Part shown: piece after piece, positions 41,398-50,371 of the stretch | Numbering within the stretch: position 1 is the stretch's first letter | Layout: each line of letters opens with the position of its first letter | Program-made: the position numbers and the translations under genes | Assembly: GCA_002403305.1 (NCBI GenBank) | Contig: DHHM01000014.1 | Location: 1 to 64,000, forward strand | Source: Bacteroidales bacterium UBA4772 | GTDB taxonomy: Bacteria > Bacteroidota > Bacteroidia > Bacteroidales > VadinHA17 | Direction: 5' to 3' | Length of the DNA stretch: 64,000 nt | The notes under the pieces: generated by a model | What the model was told of the DNA's origin: nothing | Database searches by the model: none | The model's input: the letters and a program-made list of their open reading frames with translations, nothing else

Positions 41398-42912
41398 ATG
41401 AGTACACCCCAACTGAGCGAACAGGAACAGGTTCGCAGGCAATCACTTGAAGAGATACGTAAGCTTGGCATTGATCCGTATCCGGCTGCAATGTACCCGG
41501 TTAATACAACAGCCGCGGAGATACTGGCAGGATTCGGTGATACGGAAGACAAATTTCCTGAGGTGTGCCTTGCAGGCCGTATCATGAGCCGCCGCATCAT
41601 GGGCAACGCCTCCTTTGCCGAGCTGATGGACTCATCCGGCCGCATACAGATATATGTACGGCGTGATGATCTCTGTCCCGGTGAAGACAAGACACTCTAC
41701 AACACCCTCTTCAAGAAACTGCTCGACATAGGTGATATTATAGGTGTCAGGGGATTTGCCTTCAGGACACAGATGGGTGAGATAACCGTTCATGTTAAGG
41801 AGCTTACCCTGCTGAGCAAGTCACTGCGCCCACTGCCTGTTGTCAAGGAGAAGGACGGGGTGATGTATGATGCCGTCACCGACCCGGAGATGCGTTACCG
41901 CCAGCGGTATGTAGACCTGATCATCAACCCCGAGGTACGCGAGGTGTTCCGCAAGCGTACCCTGGTGATGAGGTCTATGCGCGAGCTGTTTGACTCACGC
42001 GGTTACCTCGAGGTGGAGACACCGGTGCTGCAGGCTATCCCCGGCGGTGCCGCAGCACGGCCCTTCGTGACACATCACAATGCCCTTGACATACCGCTCT
42101 ACCTCCGTATCGCCGATGAACTCTACCTCAAGAGACTGATAGTGGGCGGATATGACGGTGTCTATGAGTTTGCCAAGGACTTCCGCAACGAGGGTATGGA
42201 CCGCATGCATAACCCTGAGTTCACCGTACTGGAGATCTACGTGGCATACAAGGACTACAACTGGATGATGGAGTTCACCGAGGAGATCATGTCAAAGGTG
42301 GCCATGGATATCCACGGCTCTACAAAAGTTCCACTCGGAGACAATATTATTGAATATGCCGGGCCCTACCGGCGGATATCGATGACTGATGCCATTAAGG
42401 AGTATGCCGGCATAGACATCACAGGCATGAGCGAGGATGACCTGCGCCACGAGTGTGACAGGATGGGCATCGGCCATTCGCCGTCGATGGGAGCTGGCAA
42501 GCTGATTGACCTTATCTTCGGTGAGAAGTGCGAACATCACTTTATTCAGCCCACCTTCATCATCGATTATCCCCGGGAGACCTCCCCCCTGACCAAGAAG
42601 CACCGCAGCAGGGCGGGACTGACCGAGCGGTTTGAACTGATGGTCAACGGCCAGGAGGTGGCCAACGCCTACTCTGAGCTCAATGACCCCATAGATCAGC
42701 TTGAGAGGTTCCATGAGCAGATGCGCCTTTCACAGAAGGGCGACGATGAGGCCATGTTCATCGACATGGATTTCGTTCGGGCACTTGAATACGGCATGCC
42801 CCCCACATCCGGGATGGGCATAGGCATCGACAGACTCACCATGTTCATGACCAACCAGCAATCAATACAGGACGTGCTCTTCTTTCCGCAGATGAGGCCG
42901 GAGGGTAAGTAG
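41398..42912 (+). CDS. lysS: Lysyl-tRNA synthetase, class II
   Basis: This 504-residue enzyme charges tRNA-Lys. An N-terminal OB-fold (about residues 60-150) is followed by the class II core. Motif 2 is FRNEGMDRMHNPEFTVLEIY (about 262-281), with the lysine/ATP site NGQEVANAYSELNDP, and motif 3 is GMGIGIDRLTMF near the C terminus. The length is normal, with no C-terminal extension. Confidence 0.96.
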   Translation: MSTPQLSEQEQVRRQSLEEIRKLGIDPYPAAMYPVNTTAAEILAGFGDTEDKFPEVCLAGRIMSRRIMGNASFAELMDSSGRIQIYVRRDDLCPGEDKTLYNTLFKKLLDIGDIIGVRGFAFRTQMGEITVHVKELTLLSKSLRPLPVVKEKDGVMYDAVTDPEMRYRQRYVDLIINPEVREVFRKRTLVMRSMRELFDSRGYLEVETPVLQAIPGGAAARPFVTHHNALDIPLYLRIADELYLKRLIVGGYDGVYEFAKDFRNEGMDRMHNPEFTVLEIYVAYKDYNWMMEFTEEIMSKVAMDIHGSTKVPLGDNIIEYAGPYRRISMTDAIKEYAGIDITGMSEDDLRHECDRMGIGHSPSMGAGKLIDLIFGEKCEHHFIQPTFIIDYPRETSPLTKKHRSRAGLTERFELMVNGQEVANAYSELNDPIDQLERFHEQMRLSQKGDDEAMFIDMDFVRALEYGMPPTSGMGIGIDRLTMFMTNQQSIQDVLFFPQMRPEGK

Positions 42913-43043
42913 TCCGTATGATTTTAAGCTACTTTTGGATAAATTTACATGGCCGGAATCAGGTACAGGCACAACTTGGCGCTGACTATTCCGGGATGTG
43001 AGATAACGCAAACAGTCCTGAACCGGACAATAATGATCGCACC

Positions 43044-44123
43044 ATGAGCATAGAACTGAAAAAGAATTCGATGTATTCTCTCCTTGTACCTACCAGCATG
43101 GGTGTCAGGATCACGCCTCTCAGCGGCCAGCCCGTGCACTGCAGTGATACTTTTCATATGCAGGCGACAAGTGCGGAGACCAACGTGGCAAGTGTTTCGT
43201 CATATCTCGGCCTTCCGGTGAAGGTGCTGACCACCTTTGTGAAGGATAGCCCCGTTGCCCGGTTCATCAAGGACAACCTTTCCAGCCGTCATATGTGCTA
43301 TGAGGGCAAGGAGGTCAGCCAGGGCGACCCATGGGGTTACAGGCACCAGTTCAACATAGCCGACAGCGGATCAGGGTTGCGCGGGCCGAGGGTACACAAT
43401 GACCGGGCGGGTGAGGTCGGAAGGACGCTGAACGTCAACGACTTCGACCTTGACCGCATCTTCGGCACCGAAGGGGTGCAGATAGTCCACCTGAGCGGCC
43501 TGATAGGGGCATTGTCGCATGAGACCGGCACCTTCTGCCTTGAGTTGGCCCGCGCTGCAAAGAAATACGGAACCAGGATCTCTTTCGACCTTAACTACAG
43601 GGCCTCGTTCTGGAAGGGCCGCGAGAAGGAGTTGGGTAATATATTCAGGGAGATAGCATCGGTCTCCGATATTCTTGTAGGCAATGAGGAGGACTTTCAG
43701 CTCTGCCTGGGTATTGAGGGACCCGAGGCTGGCGGAAAGGATATAGCTTCAAAGATTGAATCATTCAGGGAGATGATCTCTATGGTAAAGAAAGCATATC
43801 CCCACGCGTCTGTCTTTGCCACCACCCTGCGCCAGGTGATCAATGCCAACCTTCATAAGTGGGGAGCCATCATGCTTGAGGGTAACGACTGGCATGTTAT
43901 CGAACCACGTGAGATAGCAGTTCTTGACCGCATCGGAGGCGGCGACGGATTTGTGGGAGGACTGCTCTATGGCATTCTCCGGGGCTGGGAACCTTCAAAA
44001 TGGATACAGTTCGGATGGGCCAGCGGAGCCCTGGCTACCACCGTGATGACCGACTACGCCCAGCCTGCCGACGAGGAGCAGGTATGGAGCATCTGGGAGG
44101 GCAATGCGCGCGTACGGCGCTAA
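43044..44123 (+). CDS. PfkB-family sugar kinase (KdgK-like)
   Basis: This 359-residue ribokinase-fold kinase has an N-terminal substrate region (MGVRITPLSGQPVHCSDTF), middle FDLNYRASFWKGRE, NEEDFQLCLG, and the catalytic GGGDGFVGGLLYGIL (Asp near residue 298). The layout suits 2-keto-3-deoxygluconate kinases, and it lies beside pgi, but no KDPG aldolase is nearby. The substrate is therefore uncertain. Its stop overlaps the pgi stop by 4 nt (convergent). Confidence 0.82.
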   Translation: MSIELKKNSMYSLLVPTSMGVRITPLSGQPVHCSDTFHMQATSAETNVASVSSYLGLPVKVLTTFVKDSPVARFIKDNLSSRHMCYEGKEVSQGDPWGYRHQFNIADSGSGLRGPRVHNDRAGEVGRTLNVNDFDLDRIFGTEGVQIVHLSGLIGALSHETGTFCLELARAAKKYGTRISFDLNYRASFWKGREKELGNIFREIASVSDILVGNEEDFQLCLGIEGPEAGGKDIASKIESFREMISMVKKAYPHASVFATTLRQVINANLHKWGAIMLEGNDWHVIEPREIAVLDRIGGGDGFVGGLLYGILRGWEPSKWIQFGWASGALATTVMTDYAQPADEEQVWSIWEGNARVRR

Positions 44124-45460
44124 CCCTTCACCCTGAGCGCCTTCTCCAGTCGCTCTCTCTCAGCCTCAAATCCCGGCTTGCCCAGCAGGGCAAACATATT
44201 CTTCTTGTAGGATTCGACGCCCGGCTGGTCGAAGGGATTGACCCCGAGAAGATAACCGCTGATGGCGCAGGCCAGTTCAAAGAAATACATCAGCTGACCG
44301 AGACTCTGTTCATCTATCCGTGGCAGTCCTATTGTAATCACCGGCACTCCACCTTCGATGTGGGCTATGCGGGTTCCGTCCTCAGCCTTGTGATTTACCT
44401 CTGTGAGGGTTTTACCCGCAATAAAACCAACACTGTCGGAACCGTCAGACGAGCTGGGCACCACCAGGTTGTGACGGGGTTTTTCGACATGGATCACTGT
44501 CTCGAAGAGCTTGCGCTCACCCTGCTGGATATACTGTCCCATGGAGTGCAGGTCAGTGGTAAAGTTTACCGAAGCCGGGAAGATACCCTTACTCTCCTTG
44601 CCTTCACTCTCACCGTAAAGCTGCTTCCACCACTCTGCCAGGAAGACCAGCGACGGCTCATAACTGATAAGTATCTCGGTGGTATAGCCTTTTCTGTAGA
44701 GGCTGTTGCGTGACGCAGCATAGGCAATGGCTATGTTTGATCCGGTATCATTCCCCTCCCGTACCGAAAGGGCCATATCCATCATACCACGGGCAAAGGC
44801 GTCGATGTCGTACCCTGCCAGCGCCAGGGGAAGCAGGCCCACCGGTGTCAGGACTGAATACCTTCCGCCAACGTCATCAGGGATGACGAAGGTCTGGTAA
44901 CCCTCGTCAACAGCCAGCTGATGCAGCGCCCCGCGCCGGGCATCAGTTATCGCCACAATGTGAGATCTCATACCCTTCTCTCCGGTCTTGTTCTTCAGAT
45001 GGTCTCGCAAGATACGGAAGGCAATGGCAGGCTCTGTGGTGGTACCGCTCTTTGAGATGACCACAATGTTGTATAGTGTGGTATCAAGAAACTGCAGCAG
45101 TGCCGCATGATAATCCTCACTCAGTGTCTGTCCGGCAAAGAGAACCCTGTGCTCCTCATGTCCGAAAGGATCTGTCAGCGCCTCTATCAGGGCCTTGGAA
45201 CCGAGGTATGAACCTCCGATGCCGACAACGACGGTCACCGGTGCCTGGGCACGGAGACGTGCTGCACACGCCCTGATATCATCAGTTATTGACAGGGTCT
45301 CGTCAGGAAGACGAAGCCACCCCGTAAACTCGCTTCCGGGGCCTGTGCCTTCACGAAGGATCCGCAGTTGTTCAACAGCACTTGTCTTAAGGTTATTAAG
45401 CTCATCGATGATTACAAATGAACCGATACCGTTAATGCTGAGAGAGATGTTGTTTTTCAT
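44120..45460 (-). CDS. pgi: Glucose-6-phosphate isomerase
   Basis: This 446-residue enzyme interconverts glucose 6-phosphate and fructose 6-phosphate. It is the short form found in Firmicutes, Thermotogae and Bacteroidetes. It has VVGIGGSYLGSKALIEAL, ISKSGTTTEPAIAFRIL (sugar-phosphate site), SMGQYIQQGERKLFETVIHVE and HIEGGVP. It starts 3 bp after gpsA and shares that promoter. Confidence 0.95.
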   Translation of the reverse strand: MKNNISLSINGIGSFVIIDELNNLKTSAVEQLRILREGTGPGSEFTGWLRLPDETLSITDDIRACAARLRAQAPVTVVVGIGGSYLGSKALIEALTDPFGHEEHRVLFAGQTLSEDYHAALLQFLDTTLYNIVVISKSGTTTEPAIAFRILRDHLKNKTGEKGMRSHIVAITDARRGALHQLAVDEGYQTFVIPDDVGGRYSVLTPVGLLPLALAGYDIDAFARGMMDMALSVREGNDTGSNIAIAYAASRNSLYRKGYTTEILISYEPSLVFLAEWWKQLYGESEGKESKGIFPASVNFTTDLHSMGQYIQQGERKLFETVIHVEKPRHNLVVPSSSDGSDSVGFIAGKTLTEVNHKAEDGTRIAHIEGGVPVITIGLPRIDEQSLGQLMYFFELACAISGYLLGVNPFDQPGVESYKKNMFALLGKPGFEAERERLEKALRVKG

Positions 45461-45463
45461 GTC

Positions 45464-46498
45464 CTATTTTAGTTTTTTTGACAGACTTTTAAGCTCCTGA
45501 ACAGGGTTTGCATTAGTGTAAAGAACCCTGTAGACGGTTTCAGCTATGGGTATGTCTGCCTCTATTTTTTTATTGACCTCATGAATGCAGCTTGATGCAA
45601 AGTATCCTTCTGCCACCTGATTCATCTCCAGAAGTACGTTTCTCACAGCATAGCCTTTGCCGATCATAAATCCCAGATTCCTGTTCCGGCTGAACTGTGA
45701 ATATCCTGTTACCAGCAGGTCTCCCAGGTACGGTGATTCGGTTATGTCACGCCGGAACGGCGATACCGCATCAACAAACCGGCTCATTTCGCCTGCGGCA
45801 TTAGCCAGCAACACTGCAATGAAATTGTCGCCGTAGGCAAGTCCGCTCGCCATGCCAGCTGCAATGGCATAGATATTCTTCATTACTGCTGCGTATTCAA
45901 TTCCTATGAAATCCTCCGAGACCAAAGTTCTTATCCACCTGTTGGAGAAGAAGGAAGCCACCACCGCAGCCCTTTCACTGTTCAGCGAAGCAAAAGTAAG
46001 ATAGGTCAGCTTCTCTGATGATACCTCCTCGGCATGGCTTGGCCCCGTGATGATAACAATATGGTCATCAGGAACATTGTACCTCCTTATCAGATACTCA
46101 CCGGTGACACAATTGTCGCCCGGAATGATCCCCTTTATACCCGAACAGACGGTTTTACCTCCCAGGTCATCCTCAGACATACCCTCCAGCGCAGCTTTCA
46201 GATAGGCGGCCGGAGTGACCAGAATTATGATATCTGATGATTCTGTAGCAGTACGGATGTTGTCCGTTGGATGGATCAACGTCAGATCAAACTCAATTGC
46301 GGGAAGGTACCAGGGATTCCTGCCGTAGCGTCTGACATGACGGTATATTTCCGGCCTGTCAATATACCATGTAACAGACTGACCGTTGGAAGTAAGCACC
46401 ATGGTCATCGCAGTTGCCCAGCTGCCTGAGCCAACGACGGTTATCCCCGTGCCGACTGATTTGACCATTGTCGGGTCCGTAAGGCCTTTACCTGTCAT
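45464..46498 (-). CDS. gpsA: Glycerol-3-phosphate dehydrogenase (NAD(P)+)
   Basis: This 344-residue dehydrogenase makes glycerol 3-phosphate for phospholipids. The dinucleotide motif is ITVVGSGSWATAMTMVL (about residues 19-35). Downstream motifs are ITGPSHAEEVSSE and the catalytic lysine in AVMKNIYAIAAGMASGLAYGDN. The start at 46498 agrees with a promoter at 46515-46546 that gives a 10-nt leader. First gene of gpsA-pgi. Confidence 0.95.
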   Translation of the reverse strand: MTGKGLTDPTMVKSVGTGITVVGSGSWATAMTMVLTSNGQSVTWYIDRPEIYRHVRRYGRNPWYLPAIEFDLTLIHPTDNIRTATESSDIIILVTPAAYLKAALEGMSEDDLGGKTVCSGIKGIIPGDNCVTGEYLIRRYNVPDDHIVIITGPSHAEEVSSEKLTYLTFASLNSERAAVVASFFSNRWIRTLVSEDFIGIEYAAVMKNIYAIAAGMASGLAYGDNFIAVLLANAAGEMSRFVDAVSPFRRDITESPYLGDLLVTGYSQFSRNRNLGFMIGKGYAVRNVLLEMNQVAEGYFASSCIHEVNKKIEADIPIAETVYRVLYTNANPVQELKSLSKKLK

Positions 46499-46514
46499 TT
46501 ATGTGATTTTGCGT

Positions 46515-46546
46515 CAAAGATATAAAATGGCCCGGCAGTAGACAAT
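46515..46546 (-). promoter_or_regulatory. Promoter for gpsA-pgi
   Basis: On the minus strand ATTG (complement of 46543-46546) precedes TATCTTTG (complement of 46515-46522) by 20 nt. The -7 is a full match; the -33 differs in one base. Confidence 0.6.
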
Positions 46547-46681
46547 AGGTCCCGGTTCTGATGAATCAGATTGAGTTCCCGCGTCTTGATCAGCGGAACG
46601 TGACAGGAGAGAGCAGTGCAGGGGTGGCCGGCATGATGGTACGACTGCATGGCAGCTGGCTCAGCATGAGCGAAAACAAGG

Positions 46682-46718
46682 GTCCTCAGCCCGTGGCTGA
46701 AAACCCGTAGCTGAGGAC
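46682..46718. other. Intergenic hairpin
   Basis: A perfect 9-bp inverted repeat (GTCCTCAGC at 46682-46690, GCTGAGGAC at 46710-46718) lies in the gap between gpsA and the GTPase gene, with a related heptad (GACTGCG-GACTGAT) at 46738-46751. There is no U-tract. It may fold at the 3' end of the GTPase transcript. Confidence 0.5.
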
Positions 46719-46754
46719 TACACTATTGCCTACTGCTGACTGCGGACTGATATA

Positions 46755-48095
46755 CTACGCCAGTTTGTGCTTCTTCACAAACTCGTCAATCACCTCCTCG
46801 AGGTTTGGGCTGCCTATCTCCTGCAGGTCATACCATACCCTGGTGTTGGGGCGCTTTATATTGATAATACGGTTAAGATCAATGGGAGTACCGATAACAA
46901 CTCCGTCACAGTCGGTGTTATTGATGGTGGTCTCAAGGTCCTTCAGCTGCTCGGCACCGTAACCCATGGCCGGCAGAAGGGTACCTATCTCCGGGTATTT
47001 TTCAAAGGTCTCGGTCAGCTTGCCAACGGTGAAGGGTCTCGGATCAACCAGCTCGGCAGCACCGAATTTGTGAGCTGCTACCACGCCTGCACCGATCTTC
47101 ATCTCTCCGTGGGTGAGTGTCGGGCCGTCTTCAACAACGAGCACCCTCTTACCCCTGATCACCGACGGGTCATCAACCCTGATGGGTGAGGCGCCGTCAA
47201 CCACAATTGCCCCGGGTGCTACCTTTGCAATACTCTCGCGGACAGTCTGTATATCTTCCGGACCGGCACTGTCCATCTTGTTTATGACCACCACGTCGGC
47301 CATGCGAAGCGTCACCTCGCCGGGATAGTATGTCAGCTCGTGACCTGCACGGTGAGGATCGGTTACTGTGATCATCAGGTCAGGATTATAGAAGGGGAAG
47401 TCGTTGTTACCGCCGTCCCACAGCACCACATCACAACCTGCCGGATCATTCTCGGCTGCACGCAGTATGGCTTCATAGTCGACACCGGCATAGATGACAT
47501 TGCCCCTGATGACATGAGGTTCATACTCCTCCATCTCTTCAACCGTGCACTTGTGCCTGGCAAGGTCCGAGACGGCAGCAAAACGCTGTACCTTCTGTTC
47601 AACCAGGTTGCCGTAGGGCATAGGATGACGCACGGCAACTACCTTCAGTCCTTTTGCCATAAGCAGCTCAACAACCCTGCGTGATGTCTGGCTCTTGCCG
47701 CAGCCTGTGCGAACAGCTCCGACAGCGATCACCGGCTTAGTGCTCCTGACCATGGTTTCCTTCCATCCCAGCAGTATGAAGTTGGCTCCCGCCTCATTAA
47801 CAATGGCACTGGTAGCCATCACCTTATGATAGGTCACATCACTGTAGGAAAAGACACAGTCATCAACCTTCATCTTGCTGATAAGCTGAGGTAGTTCACT
47901 CTCGGAATGGATTGGGATACCGTCGGGATACAGTTTTCCGGCCAGCTCGGCAGGGTATTTTCTGCCGTCAATATCAGGTATCTGTGCTGCAGTGAAGGCA
48001 ACGACATTGTACAGCTCATTGTCGCGGAAATAAGTGTTGAAATTGTGGAAATCCCTTCCCGCTGCTCCAATTATGATCACATTCCTTTTTAACAT
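46755..48095 (-). CDS. Predicted GTPase, cyclic 2,3-diphosphoglycerate synthetase-like
   Basis: This 446-residue protein resembles the archaeal cyclic-2,3-diphosphoglycerate synthetase family. An N-terminal nucleotide-fold (RNVIIIGAAGRDFHNFN) is followed by a P-loop-type PVIAVGAVRTGCGKSQTSRRVVELL (about residues 120-144), LWDGGNNDFPFYNPDLMITVTDPHR, and a GTPase-like VVINKMDSAGPED. Bacterial members exist but their product is unproven. The ATG is preceded by a strong AGGAGG ribosome site, unusual for this phylum. A -7 motif lies at 48162-48169. It is flanked by its own gaps, so it forms a single-gene unit. Confidence 0.82.
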   Translation of the reverse strand: MLKRNVIIIGAAGRDFHNFNTYFRDNELYNVVAFTAAQIPDIDGRKYPAELAGKLYPDGIPIHSESELPQLISKMKVDDCVFSYSDVTYHKVMATSAIVNEAGANFILLGWKETMVRSTKPVIAVGAVRTGCGKSQTSRRVVELLMAKGLKVVAVRHPMPYGNLVEQKVQRFAAVSDLARHKCTVEEMEEYEPHVIRGNVIYAGVDYEAILRAAENDPAGCDVVLWDGGNNDFPFYNPDLMITVTDPHRAGHELTYYPGEVTLRMADVVVINKMDSAGPEDIQTVRESIAKVAPGAIVVDGASPIRVDDPSVIRGKRVLVVEDGPTLTHGEMKIGAGVVAAHKFGAAELVDPRPFTVGKLTETFEKYPEIGTLLPAMGYGAEQLKDLETTINNTDCDGVVIGTPIDLNRIINIKRPNTRVWYDLQEIGSPNLEEVIDEFVKKHKLA

Positions 48096-48161
48096 ATAAC
48101 CTCCTTATTTAATATTGATTATTTTTAAATAATATCTTCTTTTTAAGCCATCAGTATCCGG

Positions 48162-48169
48162 CAAATTTA
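48162..48169 (-). promoter_or_regulatory. -7 element for the GTPase gene
   Basis: The minus strand reads TAAATTTG, a full TAnnTTTG match. The predicted leader is about 60 nt and includes the strong AGGAGG site about 7 nt before the ATG. Confidence 0.5.
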
Positions 48170-48343
48170 TAATTTGTAACTGAATTTCCAGGTGATTAAA
48201 GTCAGTTTATTTCTTTCTTCTAGCTGCTCATAATATTTTGAAAATATGTAAGTTAATAATTCAGAGGATATTGTTGAATAATATGCAGGTTAATATTTTA
48301 AACCTCAGATTATTGGCAGAATCTTTGCAGTAATGCTTTATGG

Positions 48344-48955
48344 ATGAATGTCCTTGCCCACATATATCTCTCTGGCGACTCGGATGATATTATCATTGGG
48401 AATTACATCGGCGATTACGTAAAGGGGCGTGACTATCTTAAATATCCCGAGGGCATCCGGAAGGGCATAATCATTCACCGGCACATCGATGCCTTCACCG
48501 ACAGGCATCCGGTCGTCCACCGCAGCAAGCTTCCCTTCACCGGAAGGTACAGGAAATATGCCGGGGTGATAACTGACATCCTGTACGATCACTACCTGAC
48601 CAAAGAGTGGGATCTTTTTTCGCGGCGTCCGCTGGAGAGTGTTACCTATAACTTCTACAGGGCCATGGTCAACAACTTCGAGATCCTTCCGGAGACGGTA
48701 CAGGAGAAGATGCCCTTTTTCATCATCGACAACTGGCTTGAGACCTATCAGACCACCAGGGGTATCAGGAGGGTGTTGAAGACACTGAGTAGCATAACCT
48801 CGCTGCCCAAGGAGACACGCTGGGCGATGCGGGTATGGAAGAAGAACTACTATGCTATCGGTGAGGACTTTATGGAGTTTTTCCCGCAGCTTGTCAATTA
48901 TGTTGAGACGGAGTTCGGCATAGTGCTCTCCCCCGGCATGCGCGTGCCTTTCTGA
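48344..48955 (+). CDS. ACP phosphodiesterase-like protein (DUF479)
   Basis: This 203-residue HD-fold protein resembles AcpH, which removes phosphopantetheine from acyl carrier protein. The N-terminal MNVLAHIYLSGDSDDIIIGNYIGDYVKG, the HRHIDAFTDRHPV block and the metal-site ITDILYDHYLTKEW are all typical. Bacteroidetes homologues have not been widely tested, so the AcpH activity is inferred. Its stop abuts the convergent rodA stop. Confidence 0.85.
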   Translation: MNVLAHIYLSGDSDDIIIGNYIGDYVKGRDYLKYPEGIRKGIIIHRHIDAFTDRHPVVHRSKLPFTGRYRKYAGVITDILYDHYLTKEWDLFSRRPLESVTYNFYRAMVNNFEILPETVQEKMPFFIIDNWLETYQTTRGIRRVLKTLSSITSLPKETRWAMRVWKKNYYAIGEDFMEFFPQLVNYVETEFGIVLSPGMRVPF

Positions 48956-50371
48956 TCATCCGAGGTACTCGGTCCTGCCGGCATCAAGCCTGAGAAAGAC
49001 AAATAGCAGTATGGTGAATCCCCACAGCGAGCTTCCGCCATAGCTGAAGAAGGGCAGGGGTATGCCTATCACCGGCATAACGCCAATGGTCATCCCGATA
49101 TTTATGAAAAAGTGTACAAGGAAAAGAGCGAGTACGCCGTAACCGTAGGTACGGACGAATGTCGTGCGCTGTCTCTCGGCCAGGATCAGCAGCCTGAGCA
49201 GCAGCCACACAAAGAGACCTGTCACCACCACCGACCCAATGAATCCCCACTCCTCTCCGACGGTGCAGAAGATGAAGTCAGTGCTCTGTTCCGGCACAAA
49301 CTTGAACTTGGTCTGTGTGCCGTTGAGGTATCCCTTGCCGGAGAGCCCTCCTGAGCCTATCGAGATAAGTGACTGGTTGAGGTTGTAACCCTTCCCGAAG
49401 GGATCCTCCTCCATACCCAGCATGATGTTTATCCTGGTCTGCTGGTGAGGCTTCAGTATATGGTTAAAGGCATAGTCTACCGTGAAGAGATAGAGTATTC
49501 CCCCAAGCAGAAATGCATAGATGATGGCAGGCATCTTCAGTTTAAGTCTGTAGAGGTACCAGAGATATGCTATTCCTGCCAGTACGACCGAAAGAACGAT
49601 GATCCCGGAGGTCTCCAGTCCCAGCAGGTAATGTCCTGCCAGAAAGGCCACGCCGGCGACAGGCAGGAGTATGCCCAGGGCACGCAGGGTGAGGGACCAG
49701 CCTGAAAAAACCAGCATCATCAGGACCGCAAGCGCTATCAGCCCTGCAGCCACAGGCACGTTGCCCAGCATGAGTGTAAGCAGGAAGAGGGCTGCGGCAA
49801 GTATGGCCGAGATAAAGACATAGATGCTCATCCCCTCACGGTAGAGGACAATGAAAAAGGCAAAATAGGTGATAACCGAGCCCATGTCGGGCTGTATGGC
49901 TATCAGTATCATGGGAACCAATATTATGGCTGTGGCAGGTGCCATGACATCCCATCCCGACGACTGTCGCCGGCTGTTGAGGAATGAGGCCAGGGCCAGG
50001 CCGGTGGCAAATTTGGCGAATTCGGAGGGCTGGATGCTGAAGGATCCGATCTCAAACCATGCCCTGGCACCGTTTATCTCCTTACCGATTACCAGGACCA
50101 GCAGTAGAAGGAAGATCATGATGCCGTAAAAGAACCATGCAAAGAAAAAATAGAGTTTGTTGTCGGTGACCATTATCAGCACTGCAAGCACCAGTGCAGC
50201 GATAATAAACACCAACTGTTTCCCGTACCGCTGTGACAGGTCGAAGATGCTGGTATGCTGCTCATTATATACGGCAGCATATATGTTCAACCATCCCATG
50301 ACCATCATCACCAGCCACAGGATCACCGTGACCCAGTCGAGCCTCGCCAGTATGTTATTCCTCTTCTGCAT
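48956..50371 (-). CDS. rodA: Rod-shape glycosyltransferase RodA (SEDS)
   Basis: This 471-residue multi-pass inner-membrane protein polymerises peptidoglycan glycan strands during elongation. SEDS motifs: IQPSEFAKFATGLALA, AIQPDMGSVITYFA, EWGFIGSVVVTGLFVWLL, and the C-terminal PLPFFSYGGSSLWGFTILLFVFLR. The length is longer than E. coli RodA, with an extra central membrane region, as in other Bacteroidetes. It overlaps mrdA by 17 nt. Confidence 0.95.
   Translation of the reverse strand: MQKRNNILARLDWVTVILWLVMMVMGWLNIYAAVYNEQHTSIFDLSQRYGKQLVFIIAALVLAVLIMVTDNKLYFFFAWFFYGIMIFLLLLVLVIGKEINGARAWFEIGSFSIQPSEFAKFATGLALASFLNSRRQSSGWDVMAPATAIILVPMILIAIQPDMGSVITYFAFFIVLYREGMSIYVFISAILAAALFLLTLMLGNVPVAAGLIALAVLMMLVFSGWSLTLRALGILLPVAGVAFLAGHYLLGLETSGIIVLSVVLAGIAYLWYLYRLKLKMPAIIYAFLLGGILYLFTVDYAFNHILKPHQQTRINIMLGMEEDPFGKGYNLNQSLISIGSGGLSGKGYLNGTQTKFKFVPEQSTDFIFCTVGEEWGFIGSVVVTGLFVWLLLRLLILAERQRTTFVRTYGYGVLALFLVHFFINIGMTIGVMPVIGIPLPFFSYGGSSLWGFTILLFVFLRLDAGRTEYLG

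Noticed and set aside
46561..46710. 49-residue frame between gpsA and the GTPase gene
   Set aside because: It ends inside a hairpin, has no promoter or ribosome site in the right place and resembles no known family.
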